Assembly (NCBI RefSeq): GCF_001904725.1
Contig: NZ_MRCE01000012.1
Location: 144,906-208,905 of the forward strand
Direction: 5' to 3'
Length of the DNA stretch: 64,000 nt
DNA from: Phormidium ambiguum IAM M-71
GTDB lineage: Bacteria; Cyanobacteriota; Cyanobacteriia; Cyanobacteriales; Aerosakkonemataceae
Part shown: positions 24,661-33,345 of the stretch, piece by piece
Numbering within the stretch: the stretch's first letter is position 1
How the letters are laid out: every line of letters begins with the position of its first letter
Position numbers and translations under genes: made by a program
The notes under the pieces: model-generated
What the model was told of the DNA's origin: nothing
Seen by the model: the letters and a program-made list of their open reading frames with translations, nothing else
The model's database searches: none

Positions 24661-26739
24661 GTGGAAATTTATCAGCTTAGGGTGTTTTTAGAAGTTGCGA
24701 AATACTTAAGTTTTACTGAGGCAGCAGATGCCCTGAATTTAACGCAACCAGCTGTTAGTGCCAAAATTCGATCGCTCGAAGCAGAATTAAAAACGTCTCT
24801 GTTTCATCGATTGGGACGACGAGTTGAGCTTACTTTAGTGGGACAATATTTGCTGGATAAAGGCCCGGAATTAGTTAATTTAGAAGCGCGGTTAACCCAA
24901 GAAATAGAAGAAATTAAGCGAGGAAAATTAAGCAGCTTAAAGGTTGGCTGCATTTCAGCAACAGCCGATCATTGGTTGCCAACCCTACTCTTTCGCTATC
25001 GTCAGCAATACCCGCAAGTGCAAACACAATGCGTGCAATTTAATTGGCCCGATCAGCTACATCGCGCAATTACTTCTGGAGAAATTGATGTGGCAATTTC
25101 CGATCTTAGTTTCTCTGGATTTGATGAAATTTCCGAGACAATTATTGATACGATTCAATATTCTCTTGTTGTTTCTGCAAGTCATCCTCTGGTAAAGCAA
25201 TCGTGGTTAAGTTTAAAAGAATTGCGAAATCAACCTTGGGTTTTACCACCGGAAGGCTTTCCAAATCGAATTATTTTAGATAAGCGATTAGAAGAACTGG
25301 GGATTAATTGGTCGAGTTTCTCTAAAGTTGAGGTTGCTGATTCTCCGAATTTAATCCGAACTTACTTACTCGAAGGGTATTATCTTAGTTTTGCTTCTAA
25401 TCTAGAGTTTCAGATCGAACAGCAAACGAATCTGCTCAAAATGATGCCGTTGGAAGAGTTTGCTTTGGGTACACCGCTGTTTTTACTTTTACCCAAACGA
25501 TTCAGTGCTTGCTTGGAGTCTTGCCATCAACCCAGTTTGAATAAGAATCAGGAACTCGAACCGATTCAGAACTTTGTAAAGCTGGCGCGGGAAGGAATTC
25601 AACCTTTTGGAAAGGGGATGACAAAAAATGTGCGAGGCGATCGATCGATCGCCTCGCAAACAACCAATTCCGCGCCAAACATCAATCAAAGTTCGCATCC
25701 CCTAATCACCCGATTTCAATCTCCCAGTTTCCAAGCTCGATCGCATACCGCCCAGTCAGCCACAACACCAACCAAAACATTAACGCTGACGATCGGCATC
25801 CAAAATCATACGATTCAAACTGCAACTGCTGGTCTGATTATGCAGCGATTAGGGCTGCTGGAACATTTTCTGCCCCGTGAAGGGCGTTATAGCGGCACGC
25901 AATATCAGATTCAGTGGTGGAACTATTCTTCAGGCGCACCGATCGTTGAAGGATTGCATTCAAAGCAAATCGACATTGGGGTACTGGGCGATTATCCCCT
26001 GCTGCTAAGTGCGGTACAGCAGAATATCGAGACTTTAGCCGAGACGCGCTTAATTAGCTTTGTCGCCAGCAATCCCGATGGCGCAGGTAATGATGTTATT
26101 GTGCCTCACCGATCGTTGTTAAACAGTTTTGAAGATCTTAAAGGTCGTGTGATTGCTGTACCATTTAGCTCTGCGGCTCATGGCATGATGATGCGATCGC
26201 TCTATCGCAAACAGTTGCTTGATGATGTTCGACTCACTTCGATCGACACGCTCAATCCGCATTCCGCCAACAAACGGACTCACTTAGTAGACGGTTACGC
26301 CTACTTTGCCCCCTTCCATGAAATTGCCAAGCATAAAGGAGGATTTCGACGTTTGCTTGAAGGCGATCGAGACAGGCTCCCCACCTTTCATGGCGTTGTT
26401 GTGCAGCAAGCACTAACCGAAGTCTATCCAGAAGTCGTGGTTGCTTATCTCAAGGCACTGCTAGCAGCCCAGTATTGGTACACAACGAATCCCCTTGCCC
26501 CAACCCTCGTGAGCCGTTGGATCGATTTGGATGCTGCGATCGTCTCCAAAACCCTCTATGTTGAGGGTCAAAACCATGCAGAAGGCATCTTTTTTCCAGA
26601 AACTCAAATTCGGCTCGATTGGATTAACGAGCATATTCGCCAGTTGACGATGATTACTGGCAACGAACACCTAAGCCAGATTAATCTCGATCGCTGGGTG
26701 CAAGCAGAGTTTTTAGAGAAAGCAATGGCAACGCTTTAA
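24661..26739 (+). CDS. LysR-type regulator fused to a periplasmic-type substrate-binding domain
   Basis: A 692-aa fusion. Residues 1-60 are a LysR HTH (MEIYQLRVFLEVAKYLSFTE, then TQPAVSAKIRSLEAEL) and about 90-300 its effector domain. Residues about 300-372 are a low-complexity linker. From about 373 (LTIGIQNHTIQTATAG) to the end is a NitT/TauT-type binding protein fold, clearly similar to the transporter's own binding protein at 28926 (GRYSGTQYQIQWWNYSSGAP versus GKYAGVKYDIQWSSYTSGPP; also SSAAHGM versus GSAAHGM). There is no signal peptide, so it would sense substrate in the cytosol. The start is GTG at 24661 with a weak AGGTAA. It is divergent from the flavoprotein gene. The second half looks less AT-rich than the first. 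Confidence 0.88.
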   Translation: MEIYQLRVFLEVAKYLSFTEAADALNLTQPAVSAKIRSLEAELKTSLFHRLGRRVELTLVGQYLLDKGPELVNLEARLTQEIEEIKRGKLSSLKVGCISATADHWLPTLLFRYRQQYPQVQTQCVQFNWPDQLHRAITSGEIDVAISDLSFSGFDEISETIIDTIQYSLVVSASHPLVKQSWLSLKELRNQPWVLPPEGFPNRIILDKRLEELGINWSSFSKVEVADSPNLIRTYLLEGYYLSFASNLEFQIEQQTNLLKMMPLEEFALGTPLFLLLPKRFSACLESCHQPSLNKNQELEPIQNFVKLAREGIQPFGKGMTKNVRGDRSIASQTTNSAPNINQSSHPLITRFQSPSFQARSHTAQSATTPTKTLTLTIGIQNHTIQTATAGLIMQRLGLLEHFLPREGRYSGTQYQIQWWNYSSGAPIVEGLHSKQIDIGVLGDYPLLLSAVQQNIETLAETRLISFVASNPDGAGNDVIVPHRSLLNSFEDLKGRVIAVPFSSAAHGMMMRSLYRKQLLDDVRLTSIDTLNPHSANKRTHLVDGYAYFAPFHEIAKHKGGFRRLLEGDRDRLPTFHGVVVQQALTEVYPEVVVAYLKALLAAQYWYTTNPLAPTLVSRWIDLDAAIVSKTLYVEGQNHAEGIFFPETQIRLDWINEHIRQLTMITGNEHLSQINLDRWVQAEFLEKAMATL
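25631..25658. repeat. Perfect 28-bp palindrome in the fusion linker
   Basis: A perfect inverted repeat built on GCGATCGATCGATCGC with flanking GAG/CTC and TGC/GCA arms. It codes for residues near 324-333 of the linker between the LysR and substrate-binding parts. It resembles HIP1-type palindromes but is longer. Confidence 0.85.
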
Positions 26740-26787
26740 TTTAGTAAATTTCAGCCGCTCTGATTGAGTAGTTCCAGCTATCCCCAA

Positions 26788-27603
26788 CTATGCAGCCTCC
26801 ATACTCTTGAGAGTTTCCTCACGAATTAGCTCAAAGACTTGTCGATGAAGCTGGGTAAACTCGCTAGATAAGGTATCTTCAAAATGGCGGGGACGGGGCA
26901 AAGTATTCGAGATTTCAGCCTTGATGCGCCCTGGCTGGACTCCCATCACACAGATCCGATCGCCCAGAAAAAGGGCTTCTTCAATATCGTGAGTCACAAA
27001 GATAACGGTTGTGTTGAGATCGCTCCAAATATCGAGCAGAAGTTGTTGCATCATGTGACGAGTTTGGGCATCCAACGCCGCAAAGGGTTCGTCCATGAGC
27101 AATACTGAAGGTGAATTTACCAATGCCCGAACAATACTCGCTCGTTGCTGCATTCCTCCAGAAAGCTGACTCGGATAGCTGTTGCGATGCTTATACAACC
27201 CCACTCTATTTAAGTAATCATTGACTAGAGCCGTCCGCTCTGCCTTTGCCATTCCCCGAATCTTTAAACCAAACTCAACGTTTTCAAAGGTAGTTTTCCA
27301 AGGCAACAAAGAATATTGCTGAAACACAAAACCGCGATCGGCCCCCGGACGCACAACCGGAACTCGATCGACCATGACATAGCCTTCAGTTGGCTTAACA
27401 AAACCTGCAATAACGTTGAGCAAGGTTGATTTACCGCATCCAGAAGGCCCCAATAAACAGACAAATTCACCTGGCTGAATCTGAAGCTGAATTGACTCTA
27501 AAACTGGGTTAACCAGCCCTCGTCGCCGAAACGTCACGGAAAGCCCTTCTACCTGAACAGCACCCTTGGTTGTGTTGTGTTGCTGAGTTTGCTGCATTAA
27601 CAT
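26788..27603 (-). CDS. ABC transporter ATPase, NitT/TauT (sulfonate-like) family
   Basis: A 271-aa ATPase. Walker A is GPSGCGKST (52-60), Q-loop QQYSLLPW (95-102), signature LSGGMQQR (147-154), Walker B VLLMDEP (167-173) and switch H205. By family it energises import of sulfonates, taurine, nitrate or similar anions. It lies 33 bases after the permease gene and converges on the LysR-fusion gene 48 bases away. Confidence 0.92.
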   Translation of the reverse strand: MLMQQTQQHNTTKGAVQVEGLSVTFRRRGLVNPVLESIQLQIQPGEFVCLLGPSGCGKSTLLNVIAGFVKPTEGYVMVDRVPVVRPGADRGFVFQQYSLLPWKTTFENVEFGLKIRGMAKAERTALVNDYLNRVGLYKHRNSYPSQLSGGMQQRASIVRALVNSPSVLLMDEPFAALDAQTRHMMQQLLLDIWSDLNTTVIFVTHDIEEALFLGDRICVMGVQPGRIKAEISNTLPRPRHFEDTLSSEFTQLHRQVFELIREETLKSMEAA

Positions 27604-27636
27604 AGCTCACTTAATCCTTATTCCAAACTTACTGCG

Positions 27637-28497
27637 CTAAAAATCCTGCTTTTTAATGACTCGCCACGGCATCAAGGCATTCATTGCATGGCTCACTGCC
27701 CAAGAACTGAATGCACCCATACCGCCAATGAGCAGCATCCCCATTACGATCGGCGGATAGTTCGAGGTGACATAAGACTCCCAGGTTATATAGCCGACAC
27801 CATAGCGACCTGCTAGAATTTCGGCTGTCACTAGACAAAACCAGGCATTGCCCATGCCGATCGTTAAGCCACTTGCAATACTGGGCAAAGAACCGGGAAT
27901 CACAATATCTTTGAAAGTGTGCCAGGGTTTTGCACCCAGACATTGCCCCACCCGAATCAAAACCATGTCGCTCAAAGTACTTTCAACCCCTTTGATCGTG
28001 CTAATCAAAATCGGGAAGAATGCCCCAATAAAAGTGATGTAAACCATGCCTGACTCGGCGTTAGGAAACATCAAAATCGCTAGGGGAATCCAAGCAACTG
28101 CCGGAATGGGTCGGAGAAGTTCCAAAGCTGGCATCGTTAAGTCTTCAACCTTCTCAAACCAACCAATGAGAACACCTAAAACCACACCCAAGCAAGCTCC
28201 AATTACATACCCCAGCATTACTCGCAAGATGCTTGCCCAGATATGAACACCCGGATTTCGAGACAAGAAAATAACTGTTGCCTGAAAAACTTCGATCGGG
28301 GATGGAACAAACTGAAAGTTGATCAACAGGTTGAAATTTAGGGCGCAGAGCAACTGCCACCCGCCAAAAAATATCACCAAGGAAATAAGTTGCCGAATCG
28401 ATCGCTGACTTGAAAACCCACCAATTCCACCAGACAGAAACCAGTTCATCCAGCGTTGGTTGGCACGTTTCCCAGCTTGGGACGTTGTGACCGCCAT
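27637..28497 (-). CDS. ABC transporter permease, NitT/TauT family
   Basis: A 286-aa inner-membrane permease with about six helices and the EAA-type loop (GAKPWHTFKDIVIPGSLPSI). Another family segment is PIPAVAWIPLAILMF. The start is the ATG at 28497 with GAGGTT upstream; an alternative at 28521 has no ribosome site. It pairs with the ATPase downstream and the binding protein upstream. Confidence 0.92.
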   Translation of the reverse strand: MAVTTSQAGKRANQRWMNWFLSGGIGGFSSQRSIRQLISLVIFFGGWQLLCALNFNLLINFQFVPSPIEVFQATVIFLSRNPGVHIWASILRVMLGYVIGACLGVVLGVLIGWFEKVEDLTMPALELLRPIPAVAWIPLAILMFPNAESGMVYITFIGAFFPILISTIKGVESTLSDMVLIRVGQCLGAKPWHTFKDIVIPGSLPSIASGLTIGMGNAWFCLVTAEILAGRYGVGYITWESYVTSNYPPIVMGMLLIGGMGAFSSWAVSHAMNALMPWRVIKKQDF

Positions 28498-28925
28498 ATT
28501 TGAACCTCGATTAAACCTCAATTGAACGTTTGTAGAGGAAAGATTGACCTATAACAAACCCTAGAAAAATACAGATTGGCAGTTACCTTAAACTGCTTCA
28601 CTCATCAAAATCTGTATTCAGACCTTCAGCAACAGAGCAATCATTATGTATGTTATTCATGCACCTTTCACGAATGAACACTATTCGATCGGAGCTCATA
28701 ATCCTTCTATAGCAAAAGGCAGAAGGCAGAAGGCAGAAGGCAGAAGGAAAAACCTTATAAAAACAAAGGTTCTGGCTTTTCATCTCGCCTTAACCGCCAA
28801 GGCGGTTGCTATAGTTCCAATTCTCTAAATACTGGCTACAACTCGAAACCCAAAAATAGGAATGAACTGTAGCATTCCAAATTACGAATTAGGGACGATG
28901 AACTACAAAAATGGATGATGAATTC
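28498..28925. other. Repeat-bearing gap between binding protein and permease genes
   Basis: 428 bp inside what should be one transport operon. It holds a GGCAGAA heptamer array (28715-28748), a CCGCC/GGCGG hairpin near 28790-28804, and a solitary family 1 end TTCCAATTCTCT (28815-28826). No gene is seen. The insertion of repeats may have split the operon. Confidence 0.6.
28715..28748. repeat. GGCAGAA heptamer array
   Basis: Four to five tandem copies of a 7-base unit. Short tandem heptamers (STRR) are known from filamentous cyanobacteria. A longer array of the same unit lies at 63911. Confidence 0.9.
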
Positions 28926-30443
28926 CTACCGGGCTGCTCCAAGTAGCATTGCTTTACGAGCATACATTTGTTGAATTTCTCTAAATGCTGTTATCTGCCC
29001 TCCGTTTACTGCTGCAAATTTTTGAGCATCTGATTCTAGGAGGAATGCGGATAGCTCATCTCCTTTGGTGACAAAGTAGGAGTTTTCTGCAAAGAGTTTC
29101 CAACCGTTGTTGCGATCGTGAACAAATATAGCATCAGCTGTTTTTCCTTCCGCTTGCAGTTTTGCTAACGCTTTGACCATATTGCTAATTGAGGCAAAGT
29201 TCGTTACAGTAGACTCCCCTTGAATCCAATATTGAGCCGCAAGTTTAGGATTTTGAATCGTCTCACCCGTCAAGGCATCCTTACCTGTGATTTGGTAATT
29301 TTCTGCTGTGGCAACCACTTGATCGTAGTCAAGCGACTTTTCGCTTATTGCTTGCTTGAGGTAGCTTTCATCAATCCATTTCGTCACTTCTTCCGGGTTA
29401 ACAGGCTTTTCAATTCTGCCGAGCTTCGTTAGCATAGCGATGCTATTCTTCAGGGCATTCACCTGAACTGCTTGTACAGTCGGATTAAGAGACTGAAGAC
29501 CAGAAGGCCCCAAAAACATATAGACCACTTCTTTCTCTACACCTGACCATTGCTCAATCTTTGTTGCCAATTCCTCGGGCTTCTCACGAAACATCTGATT
29601 CGCTTCTAGAACTGCTTTGAGATATGCTACGACAATCTCAGGATGTTCTTTGGCAAAATCTGAGCGAACCACAATGCCATGAAGCGTTGGCATTTCGGTT
29701 TGCGCTCCATCAAAAATCTTTCTGGCAAAGCCACGAAAGGTAAATAGTTCACCAAAGGGTACAAAGTTTGCATGAGCATCAATTTGCCCTGTTCGTAAAC
29801 TCGAACCCCCAACCTCTGGAGTTTGACTGATTAATTTGACATCTTTATCAGGATCGATGCCAGCTTGCTCTAACGCTTTGAGCAACATTCCATGAGCCGC
29901 CGAACCAAACGGAACAGAAACTGTTAATCCCTTTAAATCAGCCAGACTTTTTGCAGAGCTTTGTTTGGGTACAACTACGGCGTTGCCCGCTCCCTTGGGG
30001 CTATACGCTAATGTGCCAATAAAAATTGAATCTGCATCCTGAGCTTCCTGCTGAAATTTCACCAAGTTGATTGTTGCAGGAAAATCACCCATCAGACCAA
30101 TATCAATTTGATTTGCCAACATTTTGTTCGTAATGGGTGGCCCCGAAGTATAGCTAGACCACTGAATATCATATTTGACTCCAGCATATTTGCCAGTTTT
30201 AGGCAAATGCTTTTGCAGCAAATCTAGCTCTCGAACAGTTGCTCCACCAACCGCTGTGTTAATGACCTGATCTTGGGTGCCTATGGCAATTCTAATCACC
30301 TTTGCGGAATTATTAGAACTACTACTAGCATTGGTTTGTCCACTGGTTTGTCCACTGGTGCTGGAACAACCGCTGACGATCGCCACTGAAGCTACTAATA
30401 AACCTGATGCAATGCTTTGTCTCAGCCAATTATTGTATTGCAT
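28926..30443 (-). CDS. ABC substrate-binding lipoprotein (sulfonate-like) with C-terminal NosL-like segment
   Basis: A 505-aa lipoprotein: signal peptide with lipobox VSGC (C26), then a NitT/TauT-type binding domain (about 48-385). Standalone SsuA/TauA proteins are about 320 aa. The extra C-terminal part (about 395-500) resembles the second half of NosL copper proteins: FASISNMVKAL (NosL FDDIxCM), then IFVHDRNNGWKLFAENSYFV and DAQKFAAVNGGQITAFREI. The NosL cysteine is replaced by Asn, so metal binding is doubtful. It is the paralogue of the domain fused to the LysR regulator. The ligand is unknown; a sulfonate is inferred from neighbours. Confidence 0.85.
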   Translation of the reverse strand: MQYNNWLRQSIASGLLVASVAIVSGCSSTSGQTSGQTNASSSSNNSAKVIRIAIGTQDQVINTAVGGATVRELDLLQKHLPKTGKYAGVKYDIQWSSYTSGPPITNKMLANQIDIGLMGDFPATINLVKFQQEAQDADSIFIGTLAYSPKGAGNAVVVPKQSSAKSLADLKGLTVSVPFGSAAHGMLLKALEQAGIDPDKDVKLISQTPEVGGSSLRTGQIDAHANFVPFGELFTFRGFARKIFDGAQTEMPTLHGIVVRSDFAKEHPEIVVAYLKAVLEANQMFREKPEELATKIEQWSGVEKEVVYMFLGPSGLQSLNPTVQAVQVNALKNSIAMLTKLGRIEKPVNPEEVTKWIDESYLKQAISEKSLDYDQVVATAENYQITGKDALTGETIQNPKLAAQYWIQGESTVTNFASISNMVKALAKLQAEGKTADAIFVHDRNNGWKLFAENSYFVTKGDELSAFLLESDAQKFAAVNGGQITAFREIQQMYARKAMLLGAAR

Positions 30444-31009
30444 TACTCAAATCATTTGACTCATTTGAAGCTAATTAATCCAGCATTTGAGATACCCATC
30501 TGTAAATCGATATACATATCCTAGAGACAAAGGCGTTTGACTTATAAAACTCTTAACTAAGTTCATACATTCTGTTTATCAAATGTTCCGTAACAGGGTA
30601 AATGAGTTCTTCCGCTCTTTTGGTGAAAGGGGAAAAAAGGCTAGAATAGCTTACCGTGTAAGAGTTAGAGGGATGTTCCACACAAGAGAAGAAAAAGTAG
30701 AAGAAGCTGTGTTTTGCAGATGAACTGGAGAATCTGCCTGATAGAAACTCACATTCCGCATCCTGAACTGTCTCACATCATCAAACATAGGTCTTATACC
30801 AATTCTCTGAATGTTTGCTACAGATCGATCGCCCTTTGTAGTCACCGTTGCTATAGGCGTAGCCTTCCCGCAGGGTAGGGGGACGGCGACAGCCGGGGGT
30901 TGATGATATGTCGCCGCTGTATAGAGAATTGCTCTTACGCAACTGGCACGGCAAGCTGAAAATTCTACTTTTAACAGCGGCGATCGCGTGGATATGATAT
31001 TACTTTTAT
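30444..31009. other. Gene-free region with decayed repeats
   Basis: 566 bp without a credible gene. It contains the promoter region of the binding-protein gene, a diverged family 1 element (30797-30934) and a GCTATAGGCGTAGCC palindrome near 30851-30865. The rest shows nothing clear. Confidence 0.6.
30797..30934. repeat. MITE-like element family 1, diverged copy 4
   Basis: TACCAATTCTCT (30797-30808) faces AGAGAATTGCTC (30923-30934). The core differs from copies 1-3 and holds GCTATAGGCGTAGCC and GGACGGCGACAGCC. Only the ends relate it to family 1. Confidence 0.5.
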
Positions 31010-32515
31010 CTAAAATTTTAAGTGGTGAAGAATTGCCATGATATTACTACCTACATAACCAATTGCTAAAGGAGATTTATCTGATAAAAATGATAAAATT
31101 TGATTGAGGATTTGCGGAAGATTTGCGCCGTAAGTTCGCCATAGTTGTTCTCTTAATTGCAGTAAAATTCGATCGCCTGCAATATCATCTGTCCCTGGTC
31201 GCAGTAACCAATGAGTTCGTAATACTTTAACATGACTGACATCATTACTCGACACAACTTGATTAATTTCTTGCACCGCACATTCGACTAATTTATCTGT
31301 AACAAATTTCATGATTAGTGGTTGCAATGTGAAGGAGTATTCATTTTCACTTGCCCATTTTTCTAATAGCGATCGCTTTTCTAAACCCGCAATTCCTGTT
31401 AAAATCTTAGCGGGATCGAGTGAAATTAAAAATTGAGATTGCAACCGACAAAAAGAAATAGGTTCTTGCCAAATTGCTAGCCAATAAAGAATATCTCGCT
31501 CTAAATCAGAGAGTTGGTCGAATTGTTGTTGTAGAATATTGTGTAAGCGATCGCCAATTACTAAAGCGTTTTGATTCAGAAAGGCAACGATATTGCTAGC
31601 AAATATAGATTGAATTAAGGGAATTACGAGTTTGAGTGCTAAAGGATTACCGCGATAAAGTTTAATCAAAGCTGGTAATCCTAATTCTTTACCTGTAAAT
31701 CCTTGAGACTGAAAAAGTGCGATCGTATCAATTGTTGATAAACCTTGTAAAGTTAAACAGCTAAATATTTTGGGATTAATATCAATTAAGTTTAGTTTTT
31801 CTCGACTGGTGATGATAATGCAGCTTTGGTGACGAGTTTGGTTTAGTTGTTGGATGAATGAATTATAGGCGATCGCATTTTCTTTATTTGACAAAACTGC
31901 TTCCAATCCATCTAATATCAGCAAACATCGACGTTGCTGGAATAGTTGAATTAGTTGCTTTATCCCTTTGTCAATATCTTGAATAACTGCGTGATTCAAA
32001 CTACTAAGAATACTATCTAGCAAAGTAAGCAGAGAAGGATTATTTAGCAGCGATTTCCAAATTAAACAATCAAAATTTGCCTGAATTCTGTCTGCTAAAG
32101 TCAACGCCAAAGAAGTTTTGCCAATTCCACCAATCCCAACGATTGTCACTAATTTACAACCATCTGTTATCCACTGTTCTACTTGTTCTAACTCCCGATT
32201 TCGTCCGTAAAAATTCTCAATATTTGGTGCTTCATTCCAATCAATCAAGGAATTTGAAACTTGCGCTTCGAGAGTTAAAGAAACATCAGAAAAATCTGCG
32301 ATTGTTTCCCATTCACTAATACCAACTGCTTGACAAATAGCCATGAAAATGTCTCGTTGAATACGTTCTCCTTGCCAAAATCGTCGTAAAGTAGCCTTAG
32401 AAGTGTGAGCATCCTGCCACCAACAAGCAGTGCTAGTCTTCGTCCAACCACGACGTTGGCGTGCTTTGTCTACAATGGTCAATCCTGCTGTTGATGCTTT
32501 GAGCGAGTTTGACAT
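31010..32515 (-). CDS. STAND NTPase (HTH + NB-ARC), lacking its C-terminal repeat domain
   Basis: A 501-aa signal-transduction NTPase. Residues 1-75 are the cyanobacterial HTH-like module (GLTIVDKARQRRGWTKTS, then ATLRRFWQGERIQRDIF). The NB-ARC module has Walker A GIGGIGKTS (127-135), Walker B CLLILDG and a GNPLALKLV motif, then winged-helix ARC parts. Family members continue from SPLAIGYVGSN into DLxGYDF and WD40 or TPR sensor repeats; this one stops 12 residues after that point. It is therefore probably a truncated or decaying regulator, though it could act with another sensor. Confidence 0.82.
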   Translation of the reverse strand: MSNSLKASTAGLTIVDKARQRRGWTKTSTACWWQDAHTSKATLRRFWQGERIQRDIFMAICQAVGISEWETIADFSDVSLTLEAQVSNSLIDWNEAPNIENFYGRNRELEQVEQWITDGCKLVTIVGIGGIGKTSLALTLADRIQANFDCLIWKSLLNNPSLLTLLDSILSSLNHAVIQDIDKGIKQLIQLFQQRRCLLILDGLEAVLSNKENAIAYNSFIQQLNQTRHQSCIIITSREKLNLIDINPKIFSCLTLQGLSTIDTIALFQSQGFTGKELGLPALIKLYRGNPLALKLVIPLIQSIFASNIVAFLNQNALVIGDRLHNILQQQFDQLSDLERDILYWLAIWQEPISFCRLQSQFLISLDPAKILTGIAGLEKRSLLEKWASENEYSFTLQPLIMKFVTDKLVECAVQEINQVVSSNDVSHVKVLRTHWLLRPGTDDIAGDRILLQLREQLWRTYGANLPQILNQILSFLSDKSPLAIGYVGSNIMAILHHLKF

Positions 32516-32590
32516 ATTTTTGAAAAGTGAGCAAGTTGTCTCTATTTTGACTTAACTTAACTTGCTGTTTGTCGGATGTTTTATATTTTA

Positions 32591-32929
32591 TTAAACTTCA
32601 TCTTGCAGATTTTTTAGGTCATCTAAAGTCAATGGCGATTGGGCGGTATGTCGCACATATAGCACATAGACGGTGACATCTCGAATAGTAAATAGGACTC
32701 GATAAATATTTTTGGATTTTCCATAAAGTAACTGCCGCACTTCTTCAGGAAAAATATCGTGTTCAACAGCCAATCCACAGCGTTTTGGCTTCTCTTGAAG
32801 TGTTGCAATAGTATTCATCAAGCCGCGAAACCAGCGATCGGCAAATTCAGGATTATGTTCTCGATACCATTGGTAAGCTTGCTCAATCTGCCTTTCAGCA
32901 ATCGGGGTAATCTCAACCTGAAATGTCAT
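32591..32929 (-). CDS. ParE/RelE-family toxin
   Basis: A 112-aa toxin of the ParE/RelE superfamily with the fold signature AERQIEQAYQWYREHNPEFADR near the N-terminus and VYVLYVRHTAQSP near the C-terminus. Whether it inhibits gyrase or translation cannot be read. The partner gene lies upstream and overlaps by 17 bases. Confidence 0.85.
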   Translation of the reverse strand: MTFQVEITPIAERQIEQAYQWYREHNPEFADRWFRGLMNTIATLQEKPKRCGLAVEHDIFPEEVRQLLYGKSKNIYRVLFTIRDVTVYVLYVRHTAQSPLTLDDLKNLQDEV

Positions 32930-33176
32930 ACTTTTGCTGCATTTCTTGGATAAAATTTTCTATCGATCGAGTTTGACCTGAGTTTAGTTCGTCAAAACCT
33001 TGCTGAATACCTGCGATCGTTTCTAAATGCTCGATTAGTTCGCGCAGTTTTACCGGATTGATTTTGCCTGGATCGAGAAAGGTAACTAGGACTTGAGTAC
33101 GATCGCTAACATCTCCTGGTAGCTCAGTAAGTTCAATTTTTCCATTCTGATAAATACCTTCAATGGTTTTTAGCAT
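32913..33176 (-). CDS. Antitoxin partner of the ParE/RelE toxin
   Basis: An 87-aa protein starting MLKTIEGIYQNGKIELTE, of the short beta-type antitoxin group (similar to DUF104/AF2212-like N-termini), with an acidic helical C-terminus that would wrap the toxin. It overlaps the toxin gene by 17 bases in the normal antitoxin-first order. Confidence 0.78.
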   Translation of the reverse strand: MLKTIEGIYQNGKIELTELPGDVSDRTQVLVTFLDPGKINPVKLRELIEHLETIAGIQQGFDELNSGQTRSIENFIQEMQQKYDISG

Positions 33177-33345
33177 ATCTAGAAATAGGGTTGCTCATTT
33201 TTTCAATTTTACTTTATTTTCTGAGTTTTTTTGTCTAACTGAGTTGTTTACTGATCATCAACTGAACACAAAACTGAGCACTTTTTCCCAATAAGCTCGT
33301 TTAGGCTAAAAGTAATCAGACGATCGCATTATGGAGATTACCATT

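Noticed and set aside
26788..30443. Assignment as a nitrate or cyanate transporter
   Set aside because: The family includes these, but no nitrate or cyanate enzymes are nearby while sulfur-type exporters are. Substrate left open as sulfonate-like.
30651..30845. Minus-strand frame of 64 codons upstream of the binding-protein gene
   Set aside because: It has no ribosome site and runs into a family 1 repeat; composition is not protein-like.
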